Part shown: positions 34,183 through 43,125 of the stretch, piece by piece
Layout of the letters: each line of letters opens with the position of its first letter
Position numbering within the stretch: position 1 is the stretch's first letter
Origin: Ignavibacteria bacterium
GTDB lineage: Bacteria; Bacteroidota; Ignavibacteria; Kapaibacteriales; Kapaibacteriaceae
Assembly (NCBI GenBank): GCA_013204605.1
Contig: JABMNI010000085.1
Coordinates: 1 to 53,082 of the forward strand
Length of the DNA: 53,082 nt
Direction of reading: 5' to 3'
Program-made: the position numbers and the translations under genes
The notes under the pieces: model-generated
Database searches by the model: none
What the model was told of the DNA's origin: nothing
What the model saw: only the letters and a program-made list of their open reading frames with translations

Positions 34183-35346
34183 ATGGCCAACACTAGCCCC
34201 TTTTCGTTCAGTCTCACCGATGATCAAGAAGCATTACGATCGCACATTCGGGCATTCGTCGAAGAAGAGATTAAGCCTATTGCGTTACAATTCGATGAGT
34301 CGCAAGAGTTCCCCACCGAAGTTTTTGCTAAGCTGGGTGCCCTTGGATACCTTGGTATTACTATGCCTCCGGAACTGAATGGCTCGGGATTAGGGTACAT
34401 GGAGTACGCAATTATTGTTGAGGAAGTGGCAAGGGGCTGTCCGGCTATTGCTCTGGGAGTGGCCGCCCACAACGGACTCTGCAGTGGACACATCTACCGT
34501 TTTGGCGGCGATTATTTGCGTGAGAAATACATTCCGCGCTTGGCTGCGGGCAATACCATGGGCGCGTGGGGTCTGACGGAGCCCAGTGCCGGCTCCGACG
34601 CCGGAGGCACCCGCACCACCGCTGTCCGTGATGGCGATGACTGGATTCTTAACGGCTCGAAGAATTTTATCACACACGGCAATGTTGGTGACATTTGTGT
34701 AGTAATGGCCGTTACCGATGCAACAAGCGGGAAGCGTGGCATCTCGGCATTTGCTATTGATAAATCCATGACGGGTTTTTACGGTTCGAAAAAAGAGAAC
34801 AAACTTGGTATGCGCTGTTCCGATACGGCCTCGCTCACCTTCGATAACGTTCGCGTTCCCGGCAACCACCTAATTGGCAACGAGGGCGAAGGCTTTGTGC
34901 AAGCCCTACAAATTCTTGATGGTGGACGTATTTCCATTGCAGCACTTAGCGTTGGCCTAGCCCAAGGTGCATTCGAGGCTTCGGTGAAATACGCAACTGA
35001 ACGTTATCAGTTTGGTAAGCCCCTTTCAGATAATCAAGCTATTCAATTCAAACTTGCCAAGATGAGTATGGATATCGAGGCAGGCCGCATGCTAACGTAT
35101 CAGGCTGCCGCGCTGCGCGATGCGGGGGAAAATTATACGCTTCAGGCTTCGCAAGCAAAACTTTTTTCATCGGAAGTTGCGGTGCATACCGCCGAAGAGG
35201 CTATTCAAATTCACGGCGGCTACGGTTACGTGAAAGATTATCCCGTTGAAAAATATTGGCGCGATTCCAAACTTCTCACCATCGGCGAAGGCACATCCGA
35301 AATTCAAAAAATGGTGATCGCCCGCAACCTGCTGTCTGCGTTGTAG
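34183..35346 (+). CDS. Acyl-CoA dehydrogenase
   Basis: A 387-residue FAD-dependent acyl-CoA dehydrogenase from ATG at 34183. Blocks seen: N-terminal helical domain (FVEEEIKPIALQFDES), FAD/substrate signature GAWGLTEPSAGSDAGGTRTTA, the beta-domain ILNGSKNFITHG, and the C-terminal block LQIHGGYGYVKDYPVEKYWRD and EGTSEIQKMVIARNLL. The catalytic Glu expected in short/medium-chain enzymes falls at the IGEGTSEIQ segment. It makes the trans-2-enoyl-CoA in beta-oxidation and hands electrons to ETF; hydroxybutyryl-CoA dehydrogenase (15232) would act later in the same path. The frame extends to a TTG at 34135, but family alignment supports the ATG. Confidence 0.95.
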   Translation: MANTSPFSFSLTDDQEALRSHIRAFVEEEIKPIALQFDESQEFPTEVFAKLGALGYLGITMPPELNGSGLGYMEYAIIVEEVARGCPAIALGVAAHNGLCSGHIYRFGGDYLREKYIPRLAAGNTMGAWGLTEPSAGSDAGGTRTTAVRDGDDWILNGSKNFITHGNVGDICVVMAVTDATSGKRGISAFAIDKSMTGFYGSKKENKLGMRCSDTASLTFDNVRVPGNHLIGNEGEGFVQALQILDGGRISIAALSVGLAQGAFEASVKYATERYQFGKPLSDNQAIQFKLAKMSMDIEAGRMLTYQAAALRDAGENYTLQASQAKLFSSEVAVHTAEEAIQIHGGYGYVKDYPVEKYWRDSKLLTIGEGTSEIQKMVIARNLLSAL

Positions 35347-35354
35347 ATACAAAA

Positions 35355-35396
35355 GCACCGGGTGATTTGCACCGGGTGATTTGCACCGGGTGATTT
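35355..35396. repeat. 14-bp tandem repeat x3 between convergent genes
   Basis: GCACCGGGTGATTT occurs three times perfectly. Its last two bases are part of the stop codon (35395-35397) of the convergent phosphatase gene, so again the array abuts a stop. Confidence 0.92.
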
Positions 35397-37008
35397 ATTT
35401 TTTTAGCGGAAGGGGCTTTCCGGCTACTGACCCCATGTTTATACCAAACCAGTCTGCTATTGTAACCGCGGCATTTACGGGGGTAACACGAGCATCGGAG
35501 GTTTGGGGTTTGATAGGTCCACCAAAAAGCATTAGCGGCACCCATCGGTCGTAGTCGTGCGGCGATCCGTGCGAGGACGGATCCTTTCCAAAAATCCAGT
35601 ACCGTTTTGTGTACAGTAACACATCGCCCGACCTATCAGGGTGAAAACTGTTTCTGATAAACTGACACACTTCAGCTTCTGTGTTGGGCGGACAATTTCC
35701 GCGAAGCATTTCTTTTTTAGAGGTGATAACTCCAATTCCGTTGCGCGTGCGCAGCGCTTCGATAGTAATAGATGTAACCGAATCTAGATTGCTGAACGTA
35801 CTGATTGTGGAATGGTTGAAATACAAATTGGGTGGATAAAAATTCTTCACCCAGATAGTTGCAGAATCAGTTTTGAATTTGGCGTTCAACGTGCTGTCAA
35901 CAAAATGTTGAAGTGCAGGTTTCGAAATTCTTCCGGCATCGAGTGCAGGATTTCCAAAAGAGGAAAGTGAGAGTAATTGCTCGGGTACGGGGCTAGCACC
36001 ATGATCAGATGTAACAACAAGAACGTAGCCGTTCCTGCCCACAGTATTATCGAGTTTGTTTATCAGCCGTTCCATCTGCTTGTCGCAATGCAAATACATT
36101 TCCTGCACTTCCCGGCTGTCGGGTCCGAAGGTGTGCCCTAGGTAGTCCGTACTCGACACCCCAACACACAACAGGTCCACATTCCTGTTCCTGCCCAGAC
36201 GCTCCGCATCGAGCGCGTACATGGCTACGTCAAAAATCCACTCCACACTGAAAGGACTCTTCAAAAAGTCCGGCAGAAATTCCGTGTTGTTACTGTTCGA
36301 AAGTTTATACGGGAAAATATTTTTTCCATTACTAAATGTCCCCTCGCCCACGGCTGCATCGGCGGCTGGTTGCAACTCAGTTGGAATTTCTGTGCTCCAA
36401 GTTTTTCCGCCATAATTTTTGATTGAGAATTTCTTGTTCACTACATCAAGCCAAGCCGGCCGTGAATAAAAATTGGTGGTGGTAAGCCGTAACGAATCAG
36501 AAAGCCACAGCACGCTACTCTTTTCATCGCCACCCATCATTACTGCAGCCCGGTCCTTGTGTGAAATAGAAATCACCTTGCTCTTCGGATTCTCTTGCTG
36601 CAATAGCATTCCCAACGTTGGCATTTCCAATTGCATTGCCGAAACATTACTACCGCCGCCGTTAACGCAACTAATGCATTGTCCGCCACGCGCCGAACAG
36701 TAATCATTGCCAACAATTCCGTTTGCAAACGCGTACGTGCCCGTAAGAATGGCGGCATGCCCCGGACCCGTAATTGTATTTGCTTGCTCGAAGAAACACT
36801 TATTAAATGTAGTTCCTTCTTTTTGAATTCTGGTAAAGCCCCCTTCACCAATAAATTTTTTGAAGCGCATTGGGTAGTCGCCCCGCATCTGATCGAAGCT
36901 CACAATTACTATTAAGCGGGCTTTGGGTTGCTTGTTAACGGCAACCGCAGCAACTGAACTTGTGGCGGCAATTACTGCGGTAAACCAGAATATTATTTTT
37001 CGTGACAT
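35395..37008 (-). CDS. PafA-type alkaline phosphatase
   Basis: A 537-residue periplasmic alkaline phosphatase superfamily enzyme with signal peptide (1-24). Active-site elements of PafA are all visible: metal Asp in IVSFDQMRGDY, nucleophile Thr in ANTITGPGHAAI (Thr80 by my count), Asn in VGNDY, the SHKDR pair equivalent to PafA Lys162/Arg164, Asp/His in STDYLGHTFGPDS, Asp-His in VVTSDHGASPVPE, and the last His in GSPHDYDRWVPLM. It hydrolyses phosphomonoesters and is Zn-dependent. In flavobacteria PafA is a constitutive phosphate-scavenging enzyme. The signal peptide indicates periplasm; no lipobox or sorting domain is visible. Confidence 0.93.
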   Translation of the reverse strand: MSRKIIFWFTAVIAATSSVAAVAVNKQPKARLIVIVSFDQMRGDYPMRFKKFIGEGGFTRIQKEGTTFNKCFFEQANTITGPGHAAILTGTYAFANGIVGNDYCSARGGQCISCVNGGGSNVSAMQLEMPTLGMLLQQENPKSKVISISHKDRAAVMMGGDEKSSVLWLSDSLRLTTTNFYSRPAWLDVVNKKFSIKNYGGKTWSTEIPTELQPAADAAVGEGTFSNGKNIFPYKLSNSNNTEFLPDFLKSPFSVEWIFDVAMYALDAERLGRNRNVDLLCVGVSSTDYLGHTFGPDSREVQEMYLHCDKQMERLINKLDNTVGRNGYVLVVTSDHGASPVPEQLLSLSSFGNPALDAGRISKPALQHFVDSTLNAKFKTDSATIWVKNFYPPNLYFNHSTISTFSNLDSVTSITIEALRTRNGIGVITSKKEMLRGNCPPNTEAEVCQFIRNSFHPDRSGDVLLYTKRYWIFGKDPSSHGSPHDYDRWVPLMLFGGPIKPQTSDARVTPVNAAVTIADWFGINMGSVAGKPLPLKK

Positions 37009-37109
37009 AATGTGGTTTTAACGAACGAACTTCAAATGTATTCAAAGTGCGTTGAAAATCGCCACATGTTAACAAAATTTAAGATTAGTTATCAACTCAG
37101 TGCATCTAA

Positions 37110-39272
37110 TTATCGAAGCACAGTAAGCACGGTTACGGATTGATGTGTGCCCGCTACACATCGCACCAAGTATTGTCCGCTTGCTACTTGAGCACCTAGC
37201 TCGTTTGTTCCATCCCACTCTAACTGCAACTCATCTGCATTTGCGTTGCCATAGAACAGTAAGCGAACCACGTTGCCCTGCATGTCTACTAGCTCCACAC
37301 GAATATCGTGCAAGCCTACGCGTGTAAGATCAATCTTGATGGTAGTTGCGGCGCGAGTTGGGTTTGGTGCCAGCATAATAAAACTTGCAATTTTTTCAGT
37401 TAGGTCTTCCACGCCCGTTGCACCCCCACCTGTGCCGCCCGTGCCCCCACCTGTCCCGCCTGTGCCACCACCTGTGCTGCCACTGCCCGTGCTGCCACTA
37501 CCACTGCCTGTACCGCCTGTGCCGCTGCCACTGCCTGTGCCGCCCGTGCCGCCGCCTGTGTTGTCAACTTCGCCTTTGTCGGAAAACGTTGTATAGGGTG
37601 TTACCAAGCCGAACTTGACACCAAGGCGAATTATTTCGTCGCGCCATTCCTTCCATAAACTCGTTTGAGTTTGCACGCCCTTCATAAGGGTTACAAGTTC
37701 TTCGATTCGGTACTTCGCCCAGATTTTTGGAACAAAGAGATTTATGGTACTATCGGAACTTAACGTTGCTGCAAAACTTTGAGCGGTTTGTCCGCTGGCA
37801 TTACTTCCAACCACGGTTACCTTACAGTCACCTGCAACGGAATACCTACCTACCATACGTAATTGCTCACCGGCATATAGGTCGGGCATAATGCGAGGGA
37901 AAATGTCGTATACCAGATTAGGAGCAAAGTTGATACTAGGATCTTTTATAAGCGGGTCTTTAATCTTATCGAACAGTGCGGAAATTCTGGCCGACGTAGA
38001 TCCCGCGTCCTTGATTACTTCGAGTTCCCCCCTATTTGATTTTGCAATGCTAGCCAATGCCAGCTCGCTAACGTCGCTACCAATTCCAAATACAAAAATC
38101 CGAGTGTTTGTAGTATTCGACTTTTTCAGACTGATCGTATCCACTACTCCCATTCCATCTGTCAAAAACAAAATAATGTTCACATACTCATCTGCAACCA
38201 TTTGCTTGAGTCCGGCCGTGAGTGCGCTCATAATATTGGTGCCGCCTCGAGTAGAAGATGCCTCAACGAAATTCACGGCTGAACTAATATTGGATGGAGT
38301 TGCCGGCAGGTGACTCGACTGCCAGTTAGTAACCCGATCGTCAAAAAGAATTACATTCAACTGATCACTCATTTGAAGTCTAGTAAGACAGTACTTCGCC
38401 GCCTCTTTTGCCTGTGCATACTTTACTCCGACCATCGATCCGGATTGGTCTATAATTATCGTGAATCGTTTTTTCAGAATGTCGCCACTTTCCGTTTTGG
38501 ATTTCGGTACGGCCAACATGACTGCGTAGCCGGCTTCGGTAGGGGGCTTTGTGCTCATCACATTCATCGTCAGATTATCATACAGAATTCTAAAAGAGAA
38601 TTCCAAGGTCCCCTTTACTATGACATCCGAGACTCTAATCTTGATGCTGTTTTGAGTGAGTTGCTGAATTGGTAGCGGTAGTTCCCAAACAAAGTCCGAC
38701 AGTTCATGTTCGGATCTTATGTCAATCGTGAGGTTATTTATCAGAACGTTGGCTGCCGATACAACCGAGGTAGCGTTGTATACGTTGCGCACTAATCCAC
38801 CGCCGTACTGCAGAAGCTCTATGTATGTCAACTCGACAATCAACGTGCTATCGGCCAACAATGAGTCTGCAAACGGAAACACAAACGGATTCTCACCAAA
38901 CGACTTTGCGAATGTTGAGAATGATGAACCGCCGCCGCCATTTACTGCCGCTGTATCTTGTTTTGATAGCGATGCCACAAACCATGTACCCTGTCTGAAC
39001 CACTTAAAATTGGTCACCGTGGCCGAGGGGGGTAAAGAGAATCCGTAGGCAATCTTGCTCTTCGACGGTTCGCCGATAAAGGTTTGCGTGGTGGTGGTAA
39101 TGGCCACTTGTTCGCGAACGGTTACGTTCACGTTGGTCACAGTAGATGCTATAACGTTTGTTCCCGTTTTATTGCGGGATTCCATTAAGCCCCCTGCCTT
39201 AACGGATAGGCTGCATACGCATAGTATGCAAAGCGCCGTAAAAACAGAAAAGGCATTGCTAAGATTTTTCAT
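37110..39272 (-). CDS. VIT/von Willebrand A protein with T9SS sorting domain
   Basis: A 720-residue secreted protein: signal peptide (1-26), a VIT-like domain (about 45-230) with the phrase KIAYGFSLPPSATVTNFKWF, a vWA domain (about 265-440) with the MIDAS motif IIDQSGSMVG and further metal ligands in TRGGTNIMSAL and FLTDGMG, a beta-rich segment, a Gly/Thr/Ser-rich linker at about 571-621, and a T9SS type A sorting domain (APNPTRAATTIKIDL; LVDMQGNVVRLLFYG; GQYLVRCVAGTHQ). VIT-vWA proteins mediate metal-dependent protein binding. The repetitive linker (37414-37560) is a site of length variation. Confidence 0.88.
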   Translation of the reverse strand: MKNLSNAFSVFTALCILCVCSLSVKAGGLMESRNKTGTNVIASTVTNVNVTVREQVAITTTTQTFIGEPSKSKIAYGFSLPPSATVTNFKWFRQGTWFVASLSKQDTAAVNGGGGSSFSTFAKSFGENPFVFPFADSLLADSTLIVELTYIELLQYGGGLVRNVYNATSVVSAANVLINNLTIDIRSEHELSDFVWELPLPIQQLTQNSIKIRVSDVIVKGTLEFSFRILYDNLTMNVMSTKPPTEAGYAVMLAVPKSKTESGDILKKRFTIIIDQSGSMVGVKYAQAKEAAKYCLTRLQMSDQLNVILFDDRVTNWQSSHLPATPSNISSAVNFVEASSTRGGTNIMSALTAGLKQMVADEYVNIILFLTDGMGVVDTISLKKSNTTNTRIFVFGIGSDVSELALASIAKSNRGELEVIKDAGSTSARISALFDKIKDPLIKDPSINFAPNLVYDIFPRIMPDLYAGEQLRMVGRYSVAGDCKVTVVGSNASGQTAQSFAATLSSDSTINLFVPKIWAKYRIEELVTLMKGVQTQTSLWKEWRDEIIRLGVKFGLVTPYTTFSDKGEVDNTGGGTGGTGSGSGTGGTGSGSGSTGSGSTGGGTGGTGGGTGGTGGGATGVEDLTEKIASFIMLAPNPTRAATTIKIDLTRVGLHDIRVELVDMQGNVVRLLFYGNANADELQLEWDGTNELGAQVASGQYLVRCVAGTHQSVTVLTVLR

Positions 39273-39418
39273 AATGTGAGTCCGATAGTGAATAACTGAA
39301 TTTCAATTATTTGCAACGTAGTGCACTATGAACTCAAATCGACCTTAACAATACCTTAACAAGGTTTATGAATGAGGATTAGAAGTCTCCTATTACTTCA
39401 CGGGGATTGTTCGCAATA

Positions 39419-39775
39419 CTACACGCCCATGGTGCGCATCATATTGGCAACTTCGTATGCCTGTTTCATGTTGTACTCGCTAGTCATTTTTTTGTGGTTC
39501 ACGAGATCGATAATGGTACCAATGCCGCACAGACCGAACGTTAACAGGTACAGCACACCCATTCCTATCTGACCCAACACAAACCGTTGAATTCCGGCAA
39601 TCACTACAAAACCCACCAGCGTGAGAATCAAAATCATTTGCGGATCTTTTCTGCGTGCCCGATAAATCAACGCATATTGTTGCGCTTGTTTATCTGTCAT
39701 TGGTTCGAGAATCATATTCACATACGCCAGTTCATCACCTTCGAGGTCATGCATATATTGAAAAACATTAGCCAT
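39419..39775 (-). CDS. TM2 domain membrane protein
   Basis: A 118-residue protein whose C-terminal half has the TM2 layout: hydrophobic helix, the stretch GIQRFVLGQIGMGVLYLLTFGLCGIGTIIDL (in part) with its Gly-rich turn and Asp, then a second helix. The N-terminal half is soluble and helical with MTDKQAQQYALIYRARRKDP. Function unknown across the family; such genes are often next to other small envelope genes. It is followed on the same strand by nothing for 146 bases and preceded by the DUF2752 gene 33 bases away, so the two form an operon. Confidence 0.9.
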   Translation of the reverse strand: MANVFQYMHDLEGDELAYVNMILEPMTDKQAQQYALIYRARRKDPQMILILTLVGFVVIAGIQRFVLGQIGMGVLYLLTFGLCGIGTIIDLVNHKKMTSEYNMKQAYEVANMMRTMGV

Positions 39776-39808
39776 GTTAACTCCTACTATAAAATATTGT
39801 TGTCGCGA

Positions 39809-40165
39809 TTAGTTGTTATTGTTTTGTTCTGAATCTTGTTCAGCTGATTCGTCCTTTGCCGGTATAGGCATCGGAACTGTCCTGTTTGCGTCTTTATAAA
39901 TCGTAACCAAGCGGTAAACTATTACCCCAAGTGCCAATATGCCGAGTGGGTGATAATCAACAGATCCTACGAAATCTCCGTGTAAAACGTGGGTAATTGA
40001 CCCTCCAATACCACATCCCCAGCACGAATCGAAGCCAAAAAGGCTTGGAATACAAAATGGAATGGGTGAATCCAAGAATGGTGAAAGCCCGCCAAGGTAC
40101 GCCAGGGCTGCTATCCAAATGATAAATTCGGGATTCTTAGCTGCTTTTGAGAGTTTTTGCCACAT
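39809..40165 (-). CDS. DUF2752 membrane protein
   Basis: From ATG at 40165 the product is 118 residues with two to three hydrophobic segments and the DUF2752 hallmark FDSCWGCGIGGSITHVLHGDF, where Cys-Trp-Gly-Cys/Gly is conserved. The tail is Asp/Gln/Asn-rich (SAEQDSEQNNNN), typical for a cytoplasmic end. The function is unknown. It likely forms an operon with the TM2 gene, as often seen in Bacteroidota. An extended frame to 40213 has no support. Confidence 0.88.
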   Translation of the reverse strand: MWQKLSKAAKNPEFIIWIAALAYLGGLSPFLDSPIPFCIPSLFGFDSCWGCGIGGSITHVLHGDFVGSVDYHPLGILALGVIVYRLVTIYKDANRTVPMPIPAKDESAEQDSEQNNNN

Positions 40166-40262
40166 GGGCAGCCTTGTACGTATGGGATGTGGAAAAGGTT
40201 GCCGATTTACCAAAATTCTTCATACTTTCTGCAGGGGTTTGTGTGGAAAATCGTGTAACCTG

Positions 40263-40319
40263 TTTGTTCATATACTAATTGAGCCGTATATTGCGCGTCC
40301 TTTTTACGATCCTCGTAAA
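40263..40319 (+). promoter_or_regulatory. rplU promoter and leader hairpin (tentative)
   Basis: TTTG (40263-40266), 20 bases, then TATATTGC (40287-40294) resembles the Bacteroidota TTTG-N19/20-TAnnTTTG promoter with weak -7. A leader hairpin TTTACG (40303-40308) / CGTAAA (40314-40319) follows and could be an L21 autoregulatory site, as leaders before rplU are common; this is inference. Confidence 0.4.
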
Positions 40320-40342
40320 GAGACATCTATTCGAAGACTAAC

Positions 40343-40651
40343 ATGTACGCAGTAGTTGAAATATCAGGACAGCAATTCGCTGTTGCACCGAACCAAACAG
40401 TTAAAGTACCATTACTTGCGGGTAACGCAGGTGACACGGTAGAATTTACAAATATCCTTCTTGCTAGCGACAACGGTAAGGTTCATGTTGGCGCGCCGTA
40501 CGTTAAAGGTTCCGTTAAGGCAACCGTTAATGCACATGGTAAGGGCGATAAAGTACTTGTATTTCACAAAAAGCGGAGAAAAGGCTATCAAAAGCTGAAT
40601 GGTCACCGCCAACACTTTACAAGTATCACCGTAACCGACATTAAAATCTAA
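40343..40651 (+). CDS. rplU: 50S ribosomal protein L21
   Basis: A 102-residue L21, usual length: MYAVVEISGQQFAVAPNQTVKVPLL at the start in part, GAPYVKGSVKATVNAHGKGDKV in the middle and the basic KKRRKGYQKLNGHRQHFTSITVTDI at the end in part. L21 binds 23S rRNA in the large subunit. It is 13 bases ahead of rpmA, the standard rplU-rpmA operon, with GGT-AGAACA before the rpmA ATG. Confidence 0.97.
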   Translation: MYAVVEISGQQFAVAPNQTVKVPLLAGNAGDTVEFTNILLASDNGKVHVGAPYVKGSVKATVNAHGKGDKVLVFHKKRRKGYQKLNGHRQHFTSITVTDIKI

Positions 40652-40664
40652 ATAAGGTAGAACA

Positions 40665-40934
40665 ATGGCTCACAAAAAAGGTGGAGGATCCACCAAGAAC
40701 GGACGCGACTCCAATTCGCAGCGTCTGGGAGTGAAAAAATTTGGCGGACAGCACGTTCTAGCCGGTAACATCATTATCCGTCAACACGGAACTAATGTTC
40801 ACCCTGGCAAGAATGTTGGTCTGGGCAAAGATTATACAATCTATTCCTTGATTGAAGGAAAAGTGCAATTCGAACGCAAGGACAAAACGCGTTTGAAGGT
40901 ATCAGTATATCCATATGCTGAAGTAGCGAACTAA
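40665..40934 (+). CDS. rpmA: 50S ribosomal protein L27
   Basis: An 89-residue L27: [22 protein letters not shown] then [17 protein letters not shown], the flexible N-terminus reaching the peptidyl-transferase centre. It starts directly at the mature AHKKGGG sequence, so it lacks the cleaved N-terminal extension of the Firmicutes type. Cotranscribed with rplU and ended by the hairpin at 40957. Confidence 0.97.
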   Translation: MAHKKGGGSTKNGRDSNSQRLGVKKFGGQHVLAGNIIIRQHGTNVHPGKNVGLGKDYTIYSLIEGKVQFERKDKTRLKVSVYPYAEVAN

Positions 40935-40956
40935 TACAAAGTCAATTCTACATTGA

Positions 40957-40980
40957 ACGCCTCTGCAAGGGGCGTTTTTT
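40957..40980 (+). terminator. Terminator of rplU-rpmA
   Basis: ACGCCTC pairs with GGGGCGT (one G-T pair) around UGCAA, followed by six T's. The 3' arm reads AAGGGGCG, one base off the dispersed word. Confidence 0.85.
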
Positions 40981-41030
40981 GTTTGCATGAGAGTAAAATT
41001 TCGAATCCACATGTTTTTAAAGGCGTAGTC

Positions 41031-42011
41031 ATGAAGTCTCCCGTTAGAGTTGCTGTTACCGGCGCGGCCGGTCAAATTGGATATAGCTTATTGTTCCGTA
41101 TTGCCAGCGGTGAAATGCTAGGCGCTGACCAGCCCGTTATTCTGCAGCTGTTGGAGCTAACGCCGGCCTTGCAGTCGCTTAAGGGTGTTGCAATGGAACT
41201 TGATGACTGTGCCTTCCCGCTCTTGCATGGTATTGTGCAATCAGACGATCCTATGGTGGCCTTCAAGGATGCCGACTTTGCATTGCTTGTTGGTGCACGC
41301 CCACGCTCGAAGGGCATGGAACGCAAGGACCTCCTCGAAGCGAACGCACAAATCTTCACGGTTCAAGGTAAGGCGCTAAACGCAGTTGCAAACAGGAATG
41401 TGCGCGTGGTGGTAGTTGGTAATCCGGCAAACACGAATGCGCTTATTACACAAAAAAGTGCGCCAGACCTTAACCCGGCCAACATTACAGCACTAATGCG
41501 TTTAGATCATAACCGCGCAATGTCGCAGATTGGGAACAAGCTTGGCGTGCACACTACCAGTTTGTCCCACCTCACCGTTTGGGGCAATCACTCGGCAACG
41601 CAGTACCCGGATATCTATCATGTAGAGAACAACGGTGCGAGTGCTTGGTCATCAATAAACGATGAAGCGTGGCTAACTGAAAACTTCATTCCAACTGTGC
41701 AAAAACGTGGCGCGGCCATCATCGAAGCTCGTGGATTTTCCTCGGCAGCATCTGCCGCCAATGCCGCCATCGAGCACATGCGCGATTGGGTGCTAGGCAC
41801 TCCCGCAGGAGATTGGACCACCATGGGCATCCCCAGCGATGGCTCGTACGGCATTGCCGAGGGAGTTGTTTACGGGTATCCTGTTGTATGCGCCGACGGC
41901 GAATACACAATTGTTCAAGGAATTGAAATCTCTGAATTCTCCAAGACCCGCATGGATGCAACTCACCAAGAACTTTTGGAAGAACGCAACGGCGTCCAAC
42001 ATCTCTGGTAA
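41031..42011 (+). CDS. mdh: Malate dehydrogenase (NAD-dependent, MDH type 2)
   Basis: A 326-residue MDH from ATG at 41031. It has [13 protein letters not shown] for [18 protein letters not shown] with the substrate-binding Args, [26 protein letters not shown] and the catalytic His in [11 protein letters not shown]. This type 2 form, close to cytosolic and proteobacterial MDH, interconverts malate and oxaloacetate in the TCA cycle. The frame extends upstream to 40953 across the L27 terminator, which argues for the ATG at 41031. The dispersed word is absent between 39200 and 42510, across the conserved L21/L27/MDH genes. Confidence 0.95.
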   Translation: MKSPVRVAVTGAAGQIGYSLLFRIASGEMLGADQPVILQLLELTPALQSLKGVAMELDDCAFPLLHGIVQSDDPMVAFKDADFALLVGARPRSKGMERKDLLEANAQIFTVQGKALNAVANRNVRVVVVGNPANTNALITQKSAPDLNPANITALMRLDHNRAMSQIGNKLGVHTTSLSHLTVWGNHSATQYPDIYHVENNGASAWSSINDEAWLTENFIPTVQKRGAAIIEARGFSSAASAANAAIEHMRDWVLGTPAGDWTTMGIPSDGSYGIAEGVVYGYPVVCADGEYTIVQGIEISEFSKTRMDATHQELLEERNGVQHLW

Positions 42012-42043
42012 GTGTGAACTGAAATCGAGTACGGGGCTTTCTG

Positions 42044-42631
42044 TTACTTACTACGCACAGTAAACAACAACACAACAGTAGTTACGGCAGCCGCTACAAA
42101 AATTAGCGGCTGCACCGCATCATCCCAAAACGATGTGGGTGCTGGCGGAAATTCAGCGTGCGTGGAATTATGCTGAAACGATTGCGTTGCCAATGCAACA
42201 TCCCTACGGCATCGCACAGAGTCTATTCTCTTCCTCAACTCAATCACATGCCTTCCTTCAGCATCTGTCAGCATGGCTTCTAACTGTACAGTAATAACCC
42301 GGTTCACACTATCGGCAGCCAACAGGGCTTCATACATAGTTGAAACATTTCCTGCCACCACCGATAACGTTGGTGCAACATTGCCACGTTCAACCACTTC
42401 AATATTCTTTTCATTTGCAACATTAATCGCAAGTGCCTCTATCCATCTTGCATCTGGGTGCGCACCAACATCAATCATCACGCGTTTGTGTTTTCCTAAA
42501 GCAGAAAATACATCCCCCAAAGCCCCTTTCAATTCACTCTCAACAACTTCGGTAGTTGAAGGAATTCGCTGCGCACTAATATTTCCTAGGCTTATCACGC
42601 AGAACACAATAACTACAACAAGTTTTGTCAT
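42044..42631 (-). CDS. Exported protein with C-terminal membrane helix, unknown
   Basis: A 195-residue protein: signal peptide (1-20, ISAQ), a soluble domain of about 150 residues with KHKRVMIDVGAHPDARWIEALA and SVVAGNVSTMYEALLAADSVNRVI, and a C-terminal helix (QPLIFVAAAVTTVVLLFTV). It could be a membrane-anchored periplasmic protein. I do not recognise a family. Its ATG overlaps the stop of the upstream PH-like gene by four bases (ATGA), showing translational coupling, and both follow murG on the same strand. Confidence 0.75.
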   Translation of the reverse strand: MTKLVVVIVFCVISLGNISAQRIPSTTEVVESELKGALGDVFSALGKHKRVMIDVGAHPDARWIEALAINVANEKNIEVVERGNVAPTLSVVAGNVSTMYEALLAADSVNRVITVQLEAMLTDAEGRHVIELRKRIDSVRCRRDVALATQSFQHNSTHAEFPPAPTSFWDDAVQPLIFVAAAVTTVVLLFTVRSK

Positions 42632-43125
42632 TGCTGTTTGCGGTCTCCACTGAACTGCCGTAGCGCGCTTAATAGCATTGTATCGTTCTCAAAAACGCCT
42701 GGCCTAATTCTGAGCGCCCTACGCCTGCCCTTCACGTAAATTTTCACCAAAGAAAAACGTCCGCGCACACGCATGCGTCTGTCCCGTCCAACCACAACTT
42801 TCGAAATTTCCTCGTGTGTAAACTCGCGCAAATGAAACTTGCTGGTAAAGGTTATTGATTGCCGGGTAACAATAATGGCGCGCCGCATAATTGCATTAAA
42901 CACCAACGAGAGTGATGAGACAATTACAAAAAGGCCAAGCACAACTACCATTGGATCGGTGATTACTACGTTCACAATTCCATCTTGCAACGTGGCATCC
43001 CACAACGCGCGAATTAAAATGTACAGCAAAAAGGTAATCGAATACACGGCTACCGACGTCCAATACGGCGCTAATTTTATCTTGAAAACCGCCGGATATT
43101 CCACTGTAGGCATTTCAGTTTCCAT
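42628..43125 (-). CDS. Membrane protein with bacterial PH-like domain
   Basis: A 165-residue protein with two membrane helices (about residues 22-41 and 57-78), followed by a bacterial PH-like domain (RRAIIVTRQSITFTSKFHLREFTHEEISKVVV, in part) with many Arg/Lys. Its start overlaps murG's end by 11 bases and its stop overlaps the next gene by four, so the three form one operon murG / PH-like / exported protein. The role is unknown; the operon suggests envelope function. Confidence 0.8.
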   Translation of the reverse strand: METEMPTVEYPAVFKIKLAPYWTSVAVYSITFLLYILIRALWDATLQDGIVNVVITDPMVVVLGLFVIVSSLSLVFNAIMRRAIIVTRQSITFTSKFHLREFTHEEISKVVVGRDRRMRVRGRFSLVKIYVKGRRRALRIRPGVFENDTMLLSALRQFSGDRKQQ